This document shows positions 41,377 to 49,467 of a stretch of DNA of 64,000 bases, piece after piece. Position 1 is the stretch's first letter, and the number at the start of each line of letters is the position of its first letter. The notes beneath the pieces were generated by a model, which did no database searches, had not been told where the DNA came from, and saw nothing but the letters and a program-made list of their open reading frames with translations. The DNA is from Cellulomonas avistercoris (GTDB lineage: Bacteria > Actinomycetota > Actinomycetes > Actinomycetales > Cellulomonadaceae). Position numbers and translations under genes: made by a program. Location: assembly GCF_014836445.1 (NCBI RefSeq), contig NZ_JACSQV010000005.1, forward strand, positions 45,606 through 109,605, written 5' to 3'.

Positions 41377-42873
41377 TCAGCGAGCGGGGACGGTGCGCGT
41401 CGCGGCCCACGCGCGCAGGGCCATGACACGCTCGGACATGACGACGGCGAGCGGTCGCGTCGCCCGCAGCTCCTCCAGCACGGTCCCCGCGTCGAGCGCC
41501 CGGCCGTAGGCGTGCGCGGCGTACGTCGCGGCGACCACAGCCTGCTCGACCTCGGCGCCGGAGAAGCCGTCCGACGCGGCCACGAGGTGCGCGGTCTCGT
41601 CGTCGCGCAGCGTCAGACCCCGGCGGGCGGCGTGCAGCCGCAGCAGGCCCGACCGTGCCTCCTCGTCGGGCAGGTCGACGAAGAAGAGCTCGTCGAAACG
41701 GCCCTTGCGCACGAGCTCGGGCGGGAGCGCGGAGATGTCGTTGGCCGTCGCGGCCACGAAGACGCGCGAGCCGCGGTCCGCCAGCCAGGTCAGCAGCGTC
41801 CCGAGCACGCGCCGCGCTGACCCGCCGTCGGAGTCGCTGCTCGCGACGGCCTTCTCGATCTCGTCGACCCAGAGCACGCACGGCGCGAGCGCGTCGGCCG
41901 CCGCGAGTGCGTCGCGCAGCCGGCGCTCGGACTCGCCCACGTACTTGTCGTGCACGCCGGCGAGGTCGAGGCGCAGCAGCGGGACCCCGAGGATCGACGC
42001 GGCCGCGCGCGCGGCGAGCGACTTGCCGCACCCCTGCACGCCGAGCAGCAGCACGCCGCGCGGGGCGTCGAGGTGCGGCGCCGAGCCGTCCATGGCCGGG
42101 CGACGCAGCAGCAGCCACCGCACGACCCGGTCGAGCCCCACGACGTCCGCCGGCGCGACCGTCGCGTACTCGTAGGACAGCACGCCGTCCGCCGCGAGCG
42201 CGTCGAAGCGCGCGCGTTCGACGACGGGCACGTCGCGGACGGTCAGCGCGCCGTCGTCGACGATCGCGCCGTGCGCCAGGCGCCCCACGTCGGAGCGCGA
42301 CAGCCCCGCGAGCCGCTGCACGAGGAGCTCGCGCGCCTGCGGGTCGACGTGGGGGTGGAGGCCCGTGACGTTCCCCCACGCCGCGACCGTGCGGTCGACG
42401 ATGAGAGCGCGCTCCGCGGGCGTGGGGAACGAGACGGGCACCCGCACCGCGAGGTGCTCGACCTCGGGCGGCAGCGTGAGCGCGTGCGACACGAGCACGA
42501 GCGTGCTGCGCAGGCCCATGGGGCGCAGCGCGGCGTCCTTGAGGAGGCGCACGACGACGGGGTCGTCGAACCACGGGTGCAGGTCCAGGAGCACGTAGAC
42601 GGCGGGCGCCACGCCGTCGACGATCGACCGCAGCAGGGCCGGCGGGTCGGCGTTGTGCAGCTGCGCACCGCCCAGGTCGACGTCCATGCGCCGCAGCCCG
42701 TCCGTGACGCTCCAACGGAACACCGGCCGCCCGGCGCGGCCACCCGGGGGGCGTGACGCGGCGCGCAGCACCAGCTCGACCGCGTCCGCCTCGTCCTCGG
42801 TCTCCAGCACGACGATCGGGGTGCGGGCGGCGACGAGCGCCGCGATGTCGTCGCGGGTGGGATCCGGGTGCAC
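41377..42873 (-). CDS. Ycf46-like AAA+ ATPase
   Basis: 498 residues. The N-terminal 230 residues form a degenerate P-loop-like domain (IVVLETEDEADAVELV) with no clear Walker A. The C-terminal AAA+ domain has Walker A GVQGCGKS, Walker B VLWVDEIE, sensor 1 ATAND and arginine finger RKGRFDE. This two-part design is that of Ycf46, an ATPase of cyanobacteria and plastids linked to inorganic-carbon use. Here it stands alone, 113 bp from ppc, itself a bicarbonate-fixing enzyme. Start GTG 42873 with TAGCGT 6 nt upstream. Confidence 0.8.
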   Translation of the reverse strand: MHPDPTRDDIAALVAARTPIVVLETEDEADAVELVLRAASRPPGGRAGRPVFRWSVTDGLRRMDVDLGGAQLHNADPPALLRSIVDGVAPAVYVLLDLHPWFDDPVVVRLLKDAALRPMGLRSTLVLVSHALTLPPEVEHLAVRVPVSFPTPAERALIVDRTVAAWGNVTGLHPHVDPQARELLVQRLAGLSRSDVGRLAHGAIVDDGALTVRDVPVVERARFDALAADGVLSYEYATVAPADVVGLDRVVRWLLLRRPAMDGSAPHLDAPRGVLLLGVQGCGKSLAARAAASILGVPLLRLDLAGVHDKYVGESERRLRDALAAADALAPCVLWVDEIEKAVASSDSDGGSARRVLGTLLTWLADRGSRVFVAATANDISALPPELVRKGRFDELFFVDLPDEEARSGLLRLHAARRGLTLRDDETAHLVAASDGFSGAEVEQAVVAATYAAHAYGRALDAGTVLEELRATRPLAVVMSERVMALRAWAATRTVPAR

Positions 42874-42879
42874 GCCGTC

Positions 42880-42885
42880 ACGCTA
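42880..42885 (-). promoter_or_regulatory. -10 element of the AAA+ ATPase gene
   Basis: On the minus strand TAGCGT, 6 nt before GTG 42873. Confidence 0.5.
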
Positions 42886-42948
42886 GCGGTGCGTGCGGTC
42901 CGTCCGGCGTGAGGTGCGGGCCGGACGCGCGAGTTCCACCCGCTCGCC

Positions 42949-43455
42949 TCAGCGGGGCAGCGACAGGACCGCGGGCACGGGCGCGCCGGCGGCGAGCAGG
43001 TCCAGCACGACGCGCTCGTGCGGGACCACGGGCTCGGGCAGGGCGCGCAGCGGGAACCAGCCCATCGCGGAGGCGCGGTGCGCCTCCCGGAGCGTGGGCT
43101 CACCGCTCCAGGCCGTCACCTCGAAGAAGACGTCGACGCGCTGCTCGACCTGCGGCCCATTCCGTTCGAACCGGTGGATCGTGGTCAGGGGACGCAGGGC
43201 GTCGGCGGGCACGACGACGCCCGCCTCCTCCGCCGCCTCGCGGACCGCGGCCTCGTGCACGGACTCGCCGGGGTCCACGTGACCGGCGAGCACGGCCCAG
43301 CACCCGTCCATGTAGCCGGTGCCCGCGCGGCGCTGCAGGAGGACCTCGTCGCGGCCCTCACGGGTGCCGCGTAGGACCACGTACGCGGCGGCGACCAGCA
43401 GCGTGCGCTCGCCGAGGTGGTCGTCCGGCTCGTAGGCGTCGGGGTGCGGGGGCAT
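42949..43455 (-). CDS. Nudix hydrolase
   Basis: 168 residues. The Nudix box is complete (GHVDPGESVHEAA then REAAEEAGV), so it hydrolyses a nucleoside diphosphate linked to some group X. VLLQRRAGTGYMDGCW before the box resembles MutT-like enzymes; the substrate is open. ATG 43455 has CAGACT 7 nt upstream. Confidence 0.9.
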   Translation of the reverse strand: MPPHPDAYEPDDHLGERTLLVAAAYVVLRGTREGRDEVLLQRRAGTGYMDGCWAVLAGHVDPGESVHEAAVREAAEEAGVVVPADALRPLTTIHRFERNGPQVEQRVDVFFEVTAWSGEPTLREAHRASAMGWFPLRALPEPVVPHERVVLDLLAAGAPVPAVLSLPR

Positions 43456-43462
43456 GGGCGCG

Positions 43463-43468
43463 AGTCTG
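43463..43468 (-). promoter_or_regulatory. -10 element of the Nudix gene
   Basis: On the minus strand CAGACT, 7 nt before ATG 43455. Confidence 0.4.
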
Positions 43469-43492
43469 GCACGCGGGTGCGACAGCGGCGGC

Positions 43493-43894
43493 TCAGCCTC
43501 CCGCGACGTGGTCCATGTGCAGCAGCTCCCAGACGTGGCCGTCCGGGTCGGCGACGGCGCGCGCGTACATCGACCCGTCGTCCTGGCGCGGCCGGAACTC
43601 GGAGCCGCCGCGGGCGAGCGCGGCCGTCGCGAGCGCGTCGACCTCGGCGCGCGACGACGCGGTCAGGCAGAGCAGGACCTGCGTGCCCGTGCGGGCGTCG
43701 GCGACGGGCAGGGGCGTGAAGTCGGCGAACCGGTCGCGGTCCATGAGCATCACGCAGATCGCGTCCGACACGACGAGGCAGACGATCTGCTCGTCGCTGA
43801 ACATCTCGTTCACCGGCAGCCCGAGGCCGGTGTAGAACGCGCGCGACGCCGCGAGGTCGTGGACCGGCAGGGTGAGGAAGAGGATGCGGTCCAC
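43493..43894 (-). CDS. VOC (glyoxalase/bleomycin-resistance-fold) protein
   Basis: 133 residues, two beta-alpha-beta3 halves: ILFLTLPVHDLAASRAFYTGLGLP, and ARAVADPDGHVWELLHMD with the C-terminal metal-site Glu. Such proteins range from isomerases to antibiotic binders, and this one is of the PhnB/lyase type without known substrate. GTG 43894 follows AGGAG by 5 nt, so unlike many neighbours it is leadered. It is divergent from an ECF sigma-factor gene (107 bp apart), a pairing seen for sigma factors with SnoaL tails. Confidence 0.85.
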   Translation of the reverse strand: MDRILFLTLPVHDLAASRAFYTGLGLPVNEMFSDEQIVCLVVSDAICVMLMDRDRFADFTPLPVADARTGTQVLLCLTASSRAEVDALATAALARGGSEFRPRQDDGSMYARAVADPDGHVWELLHMDHVAGG

Positions 43895-43989
43895 GGGTGC
43901 TCCTGCCGGTGCGGGGTGCGGCGACACCGGTGCCGACCCGCGCCGACGTCGCGGATCATCGGGGGGTGTGCCGTGTCGGTGGTCGCGGC

Positions 43990-43995
43990 TACCGT
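43990..43995 (+). promoter_or_regulatory. -10 element of the ECF sigma-factor gene
   Basis: TACCGT, 6 nt before GTG 44002. Confidence 0.45.
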
Positions 43996-44001
43996 CGTGG
44001 T

Positions 44002-45024
44002 GTGACGACGACCACACCCGCACATGCGTCCGGGGCCGCGCCGAGCGCCGCACCCGGTGACCTGACCGCCGACGAGTTCGCCGAGCGGCTCGCACCCATG
44101 CGGCGCGAGATCCTCGCGCACTGCTACCGCATGACGGGCTCGGTGCACGACGCCGAGGACATGCTCCAGGAGACCTACCTGCGGGCGTGGCGTGCGATGC
44201 GCGGGTTCGAGAACCGCTCGTCGCTGCGCACGTGGGTGTTCCGCATCGCGACGAACACGTGCCTGACCCACCTCGAGGGTCGGCGCCGCCGCCCGTTGCC
44301 GACCGGGCTCGGCGCACCGGCCGCCGACCCGCGGGACCAGCCGCGCGAGGACCTCGGCACGCCGTGGCTCGAGCCGCTGCCGGACGCGCTGGTGTGGGCG
44401 CAGCCGCCCGTCGACCCCGCCGAGACGACCGTGCACCGCGACTCGGTGCGCCTCGCGTTCGTGGCCGCGCTGCAGCACCTCACGGCGCAGCAGCGGGCCG
44501 TCCTGCTGCTGCGCGACGTCCTCGCGTGGTCGGCGGCCGAGGTCGCGGACGCGCTCGACCTGTCGGTCGCCGCCGTCAACTCCACGCTGCAGCGGGCGCG
44601 CGCGCACATGGCCAACGTGCACCACCTGACGCCGATGGAGCCCACGGACCCGCGCCACCGGGCGCTCGTCGAGCGGTACGTCGCGGCCTTCGAGGCGTAC
44701 GACGTCGCGGCCATCGTGGACCTGCTCGCGGCCGACGTGGTGTGGGAGATGCCGCCGTTCCCCGGCTGGTACGCGGGGCCGCAGGCGGTCGGCGAGCTCA
44801 TCGGCACCTGGTGCCCGGCCCAACGTCCGGGGGACATGCGCATGGTGCCGACGTCGGCCAACGGGCTGCCGGCGTTCGCGATGTACATGCGCGACGCCCG
44901 AGGGCGCCACGCGGCGTTCCAGGTGCAGCAGGTCACGGTGACGGACGACGGTGTCAGGCACGTGACCGTGTGGTTCGGGGCCCCGCTGTTCGCGCGGTTC
45001 GGCCTGCCGGCCTACCTGGACTGA
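44002..45024 (+). CDS. ECF sigma factor with C-terminal SnoaL-like domain (SigG type)
   Basis: 340 residues: sigma region 2 about 30-100 (ILAHCYRMTGSVHDAEDMLQ, SSLRTWVFRIATN), region 4 about 160-215 (LTAQQRAVLLLRDVLAWSA with its helix-turn-helix), then a SnoaL/NTF2-like domain about 220-335 (HRALVERYVAAFEAYDVAAI). In sigma factors of this kind the tail replaces an anti-sigma factor and modulates activity. No anti-sigma gene is adjacent. It is divergent from the VOC gene, a plausible target. Confidence 0.9.
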   Translation: MTTTTPAHASGAAPSAAPGDLTADEFAERLAPMRREILAHCYRMTGSVHDAEDMLQETYLRAWRAMRGFENRSSLRTWVFRIATNTCLTHLEGRRRRPLPTGLGAPAADPRDQPREDLGTPWLEPLPDALVWAQPPVDPAETTVHRDSVRLAFVAALQHLTAQQRAVLLLRDVLAWSAAEVADALDLSVAAVNSTLQRARAHMANVHHLTPMEPTDPRHRALVERYVAAFEAYDVAAIVDLLAADVVWEMPPFPGWYAGPQAVGELIGTWCPAQRPGDMRMVPTSANGLPAFAMYMRDARGRHAAFQVQQVTVTDDGVRHVTVWFGAPLFARFGLPAYLD

Positions 45025-45064
45025 CGGGCGCGGGTCCCGCCCCGCGGGCCGGCCCGGGAAGCAG

Positions 45065-45119
45065 CGAGCCCGGAGGCCGACGGTCCCGATGCCTCGGGGA
45101 CCGCCGAGCTCCGGGCTCG
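45065..45119. terminator. Nested hairpin between convergent sigma-factor and helicase genes
   Basis: Outer stem CGAGCCCGGAG (45065-45075) / CTCCGGGCTCG (45109-45119); inner stem CGGTCCC (45081-45087) / GGGACCG (45097-45103). It is symmetric enough to terminate both genes. Confidence 0.75.
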
Positions 45120-45136
45120 ACGTGCGTGGGTGGACG

Positions 45137-46786
45137 TCAGGCGGCGGAATTGCCCGCGCCGGACCGGCTGCGACCGCGGCCACCGCGGCGACGGCGCGGT
45201 GCACCCGCGGCGTCGGACGGCGCCGAGCCGGCGTCGCGCCCGGCCGACGGGCCGGTGCCGCGCTGCGGCGTCGCGGCCGTGCGGGGGTCGTGGCTGCGCA
45301 CGGCGTCGGGCCCGCCCGAGGTCCAGACGACGGCGGGACCCGCCGGCCGTGACGCGGCACGCGTGCCCGGGCGGCGCCGTGCGGCGCCGTCGGGCTGGGA
45401 CGCGGCACGGGGGCTGCCGGCCTCCGGGGAGCGGCCGCGGCCGGGTGCCGCCTGGCCACGCGCGGACGAGGAGCGGCCGCGCGTCGCCGACTGCCCACGG
45501 CCTGCGCCCTGCTGGCCACCGCCGGACCGCCCGCGGCCCCCGGAGGTGGAGCGGTCGTCCGACGTCGCGGGAGCAGCCACGTAGCTCGTCGGGGCGGGCG
45601 TGCCGCCGTTGTCGGCGCCGACCGTCCCGGGTGCGTCGGCGAGCTGACGCACGAGCGCGTCACCGGGGCGCACCGAGACGGGCGTCACGGTGATGCCCGC
45701 GGCACGCGTCATGGCGCGCACGTCGGCGCGCTGCTCGGGCAGCTGGAGCGTGAGGACCGTGCCGGACGCCCCCGCGCGGGCCGTGCGGCCCGAGCGGTGC
45801 AGGTACGCCTTGTGCTCGGCCGGCGGGTCGACGTGCACGACGAGCTCGACCTCGTCGACGTGGATGCCGCGCGCCGCGATGTCGGTGGCGACGAGCACCC
45901 GGGCCTCGCCGGACGAGAACGCGGCGAGGTTGCGCTCGCGCGCGCCCTGGCCGAGGTTGCCGTGCAGGTCGACCGCGGGGATGCCGGCGAGCGTGAGCTG
46001 GCGGGCCAGCTTCTTGGCGTGGTGCTTGGTGCGCATGAACAGCACGCGGCGACCGGAGCCCGCCGCGAGCATCTCGACGACGGCCTTCTTGGCCGTCGCG
46101 TCGGCCACCTCGAGCACGTGGTGCGTGCTGGCGACCACGGTCTGGGCGGCCGGGTCGACGGCGTGCTCGACCGGCGTCGTGAGGTAGCGGTCGACGAGCG
46201 TGCCGACGCCGTTGTCCAGCGTCGCCGAGAACAGCAGGCGCTGCCCGCGCTTCGGGGTGCGGTCCATGAGGCGCCGCACGACCGGCAGGAACCCCAGGTC
46301 GGCCATGTGGTCGGCCTCGTCGAGCACGGTGATCTCGATGCCGTCGAGCGTCACCAGGTTCTGGCGGAGCAGGTCCTCGAGGCGGCCGGGGCACGCGACG
46401 AGGACGTCGACGCCGCGGTCGAGGGCGGTGACCTGGCGCGACTGAGCGACGCCACCGAAGATCGTGGCGGTGCGCAGGCCCGCGGCCTTGGCCAGCGGGG
46501 CGAACACGGCCTCGATCTGCGTCGCGAGCTCACGCGTGGGGCACAGCACGAGCGCACGCGGCCGGCGTGCACGGCGCGGGGTGCCGGACGCGGCGAGGCG
46601 CGTCACGACGGGCAGGGCGAACGCGAGGGTCTTGCCGGAGCCGGTGCGCCCGCGGCCGAGCACGTCGGCGCCGCGCAGCGTGTCGGGCAGCGTCGCCGTC
46701 TGGATGGGGAAGGGGGTCGTGATCTGCTGGTCCGCGAGCGCGCGAACCAGCGCCTCGGGCACGCCGAGGTCGGTGAAGGTGGTCAC
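45137..46786 (-). CDS. DEAD-box RNA helicase
   Basis: 549 residues: Q motif (FTDLGVPEALVRAL, TPFPIQ), Walker A GRGRTGSGKT, DEAD, SAT and HRSGRTARAG in order within the first 370. The last 170 residues are a disordered Arg/Gly/Ser/Pro tail with RGRS-type repeats for RNA binding. It resembles RhlE-type helicases of ribosome assembly and cold response. GTG 46786 gives the complete Q motif and has GAGAGG upstream. The 154-bp gap behind it holds its leader; I see no other gene there. Confidence 0.93.
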   Translation of the reverse strand: MTTFTDLGVPEALVRALADQQITTPFPIQTATLPDTLRGADVLGRGRTGSGKTLAFALPVVTRLAASGTPRRARRPRALVLCPTRELATQIEAVFAPLAKAAGLRTATIFGGVAQSRQVTALDRGVDVLVACPGRLEDLLRQNLVTLDGIEITVLDEADHMADLGFLPVVRRLMDRTPKRGQRLLFSATLDNGVGTLVDRYLTTPVEHAVDPAAQTVVASTHHVLEVADATAKKAVVEMLAAGSGRRVLFMRTKHHAKKLARQLTLAGIPAVDLHGNLGQGARERNLAAFSSGEARVLVATDIAARGIHVDEVELVVHVDPPAEHKAYLHRSGRTARAGASGTVLTLQLPEQRADVRAMTRAAGITVTPVSVRPGDALVRQLADAPGTVGADNGGTPAPTSYVAAPATSDDRSTSGGRGRSGGGQQGAGRGQSATRGRSSSARGQAAPGRGRSPEAGSPRAASQPDGAARRRPGTRAASRPAGPAVVWTSGGPDAVRSHDPRTAATPQRGTGPSAGRDAGSAPSDAAGAPRRRRGGRGRSRSGAGNSAA

Positions 46787-46940
46787 AGGGATGGTGCCTC
46801 TCGGGCTGTTGACGTCAGGGTCCGCCGCACGATTCCCGGGGGGACTCCACGACGCGGGCGCGCGGTCGATCGCGCTGCCTCTGGGGACAACTGTCTCACA
46901 CCCGGCGTCCGGCGCCCGGTCGGGCGAGCGTCGTCGCAGG

Positions 46941-48701
46941 TCAGCGCGCCGCGATCGAGCTGCCCTGCGGCTCGTCCAGCAGCGTGCGCAGCGTCGAGGT
47001 GGCCGCTGGGGACCACCCCGGAGGGGGCGCCACGGCGGCCCACGCGTCGGCCCACTCGCCGACGTACGTGTGCCCGTGCCCCGCCGGTGCCTGGCCGGCG
47101 ACGAAGAAGTCGATCGTCACCCGGAAGAAGGTCGCCACCGGGAACCAGGTCACGTCGGGAAGCACGTCGGCGCCGCGCTTCTCCCGCAGCCAGTCGGGCC
47201 GGTCGAGCAGCAGGTCCGTGGACCACCACACGACGCCGTCCGACGGGTGCTGCAGGTACACGACGCGCGGCCGCTCCCACGTCGCACGGCCCTCCGCGAA
47301 CGACGCCGCGTCGTCCCGCAGGGTGAGCCCCCAGCGCACCGTCCTGCCGCCGTCGAGCACGGGGTGGATCTCGAGCGTCCCGGGGTCGCGCTCCGCGGTG
47401 AGGTGCGCCCACACCGGGGTGAAGCCCGGGGTGCCGGCCCACACGGCGCCGTCGGTGCGGGCGGCGACGTCCTCGAGGCTCGCGAACGCACCCTGCGACC
47501 CGTAGCTGCCCAGCGAGATCCCGGAGGCGTACAGCGCGGGGCGCTCGTCGGGCGGCAGCTGGGACCAGCGGGCGTGCACGGCCTCGAACAGCGCCCGGCC
47601 GGCGGCCGGCGGCGTGGCGCGGTCGCTGACGAAGGTGACCCAGCTCGGCATGTAGGAGTACTGCATCGCGGCGATCGCGCTGTCACCGCCCCACAGCTGC
47701 TCGACCGCGGCCGCACCGGCGGGGTCGACCCACCCCGTGCCCGTCGTGGTGGTGACGACCAGCACCGCGCGGTCCCACGCGTCGGTGCGGTCCAGCTCGG
47801 CGACCACGCGCGCGGCGATGCCGTCGAGGTCGGGGCCGGTGTCCAGCCCCGCGTAGACGCGGATGGGCTCCATGACGTCCCGGTCGAGGCCGACGGACCG
47901 CGAGAAGCCGGCCAGCTCGGCCGTGCTCGGCCCGCCGGAGACGAACCGGCGGCCCTCGCGTCCCAGCGACGACCACGGGCTCAGGGACTCCGGGGAGCCG
48001 CTCCGCTGGGGCGCGGTCGGCTGCTCGCTGCCCTCCCACGTCTGCTCGTCGAGCTGCGCGTAGGTGGTCTCCAGGACGTGCCGGACACCGGCGACCACCG
48101 TGCCGTCGACGAGCAGGTACGTCGCGACGAGGACGACGGCGACCGCGACGAGCCGCGCGGGGACCGGCGGCAGCAGCCGCCCGACGAGCCGCGCCACGGC
48201 CAGGGTGACCCGTCGCAGCCCACGCGCGGCCAGCACCAGCAGCAGCGCGAGGGCTGCGGCGAGGGCGACCACGCGCAGCGGCCGCACCGACACCGGAGGG
48301 CCCATGTCGAGCAGGACGCGCGATCGCGCCTGCCAGTCGCCGTCCACGACCAGCGCCCCCACGACGACCGCGACGGCGAGCGCCGCGCAGACCCACCGCA
48401 CGAGGCCGCGCCGGTGGGCCGGCCACGGTGCGCGCAGGCCGATGCGGCGTCCGCCCCACCCGACGGCCGCGCCGCACGCATAGCCGATCGCGGCGCACAC
48501 GCCGGCGATCACGCCCTGGTACAACGGGCTGCGGGGCATCAGCGACGGCCCGAGGGCAGCCGCGAAGAGCACGACCGCGCCGACGAGCCCGGCGGGGGAG
48601 AAGCGTGCCCACCACCGCCCGCCCGCCGCACGGAGCCGGGCCGCACGCCCGCGGGCTGCGGGCGGCGCGTCGTCCGTGGTCCGCGGCGCGGCAACGGTCA
48701 T
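46941..48701 (-). CDS. Membrane alpha/beta-hydrolase-family protein (Abhydrolase_9 type)
   Basis: 586 residues. Residues 1-210 contain about five membrane helices (GLVGAVVLFAAALGPSLMPRSPLYQGV is the conserved start). The remaining 370 form an extracytoplasmic hydrolase domain with the nucleophile region ASGISLGSYGSQGAF and the conserved VVYLQHPSDGVVWWS. This two-part family is found in actinobacteria and proteobacteria; no substrate is known, though lipid or peptidoglycan processing is often guessed. ATG 48701 has AAGG directly upstream. It is divergent from the CYTH gene. Confidence 0.88.
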   Translation of the reverse strand: MTVAAPRTTDDAPPAARGRAARLRAAGGRWWARFSPAGLVGAVVLFAAALGPSLMPRSPLYQGVIAGVCAAIGYACGAAVGWGGRRIGLRAPWPAHRRGLVRWVCAALAVAVVVGALVVDGDWQARSRVLLDMGPPVSVRPLRVVALAAALALLLVLAARGLRRVTLAVARLVGRLLPPVPARLVAVAVVLVATYLLVDGTVVAGVRHVLETTYAQLDEQTWEGSEQPTAPQRSGSPESLSPWSSLGREGRRFVSGGPSTAELAGFSRSVGLDRDVMEPIRVYAGLDTGPDLDGIAARVVAELDRTDAWDRAVLVVTTTTGTGWVDPAGAAAVEQLWGGDSAIAAMQYSYMPSWVTFVSDRATPPAAGRALFEAVHARWSQLPPDERPALYASGISLGSYGSQGAFASLEDVAARTDGAVWAGTPGFTPVWAHLTAERDPGTLEIHPVLDGGRTVRWGLTLRDDAASFAEGRATWERPRVVYLQHPSDGVVWWSTDLLLDRPDWLREKRGADVLPDVTWFPVATFFRVTIDFFVAGQAPAGHGHTYVGEWADAWAAVAPPPGWSPAATSTLRTLLDEPQGSSIAAR

Positions 48702-48819
48702 ACCTTGCACTGTGCCACGGGACGTGCGCACGCGCGGCTCGTCGCTCCCGGCGGGACGACGGGGTCGGTACGGTGTGCGCAGGCGGCCGCCGGGGCCGTC
48801 GGGGCACGGACGGGTGGCC

Positions 48820-49452
48820 ATGAGCGACACGGGTAACGGCGACTTCGAGTTCGAGCGGCGGTTCCTCGCGCGTGACGTCCCGGCCGAGCTGCTCGACGCG
48901 GAGCCCGCGCTCATCGTCCAGAGCTACTACCTGGCCGACGAGGGGTACGCGCTGCGCGTGCGTGCGCAGGCCTCCGCGGTCGCGGGCGTCGACGTCGGCC
49001 TCGACGAGGTCACGCTCCTCGAGCGGTACGCCGACCGGGTCGACTTCTGCGCCGTCACGGTCAAGGGGCCGATGAACGGCGGGACCCGCTACGAGGCCGA
49101 GCGCGAGATCGACCCGCAGGTGGGCGTCCAGATGGTGCGGCGCGGCGGGGCCCGGGTCGCGAAGGTCCGGCACTCGGTGTGGCTGGGGGAGGACGGCTGG
49201 GTCGTCGACGTGTTCGCCGGTGCGAACGCGCCCCTCGTCGTCGCCGAGGTCGAGCGCGGCGGGCCGGTCACCGACCTGGCGATCCCGGACTTCTGCGTCA
49301 CCGAGGTGACCACGGACCCGCGGTTCGCCAACGACGGGCTCGCGCACGCGCCGTTCGCGCGCTGGGCGGACGCGTGGGCCGCCGAGCTCGCGCAGCGGGG
49401 GCCGACCTTCCTCCCGGGATTCGGGCACGACCACCGCATGACCGGCTTCTGA
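48820..49452 (+). CDS. CYTH-domain protein (triphosphate tunnel metalloenzyme)
   Basis: 210 residues. The CYTH signature ExExK-like start is FEFERRFL (residues 8-15), followed by alternating charged strands (AVTVKGPMNGGTRYEAEREI, KVRHSVWLGEDGWVVDVF, VVAEVERG) that line a tunnel for triphosphate and metal ions. Bacterial members hydrolyse inorganic triphosphate or thiamine triphosphate, or act as class IV adenylate cyclases; the reaction here is open. ATG 48820 is chosen because the signature follows closely. Confidence 0.88.
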   Translation: MSDTGNGDFEFERRFLARDVPAELLDAEPALIVQSYYLADEGYALRVRAQASAVAGVDVGLDEVTLLERYADRVDFCAVTVKGPMNGGTRYEAEREIDPQVGVQMVRRGGARVAKVRHSVWLGEDGWVVDVFAGANAPLVVAEVERGGPVTDLAIPDFCVTEVTTDPRFANDGLAHAPFARWADAWAAELAQRGPTFLPGFGHDHRMTGF

Positions 49453-49467
49453 CCCGCGGCGGTCGCG

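Noticed and set aside
39218..42715. A 1165-codon open frame on the minus strand across ppc
   Set aside because: It is a shadow of ppc and of the AAA+ gene: Arg/Gly/Ala-rich sequence without any motif. In DNA this GC-rich, stop-free frames are common.
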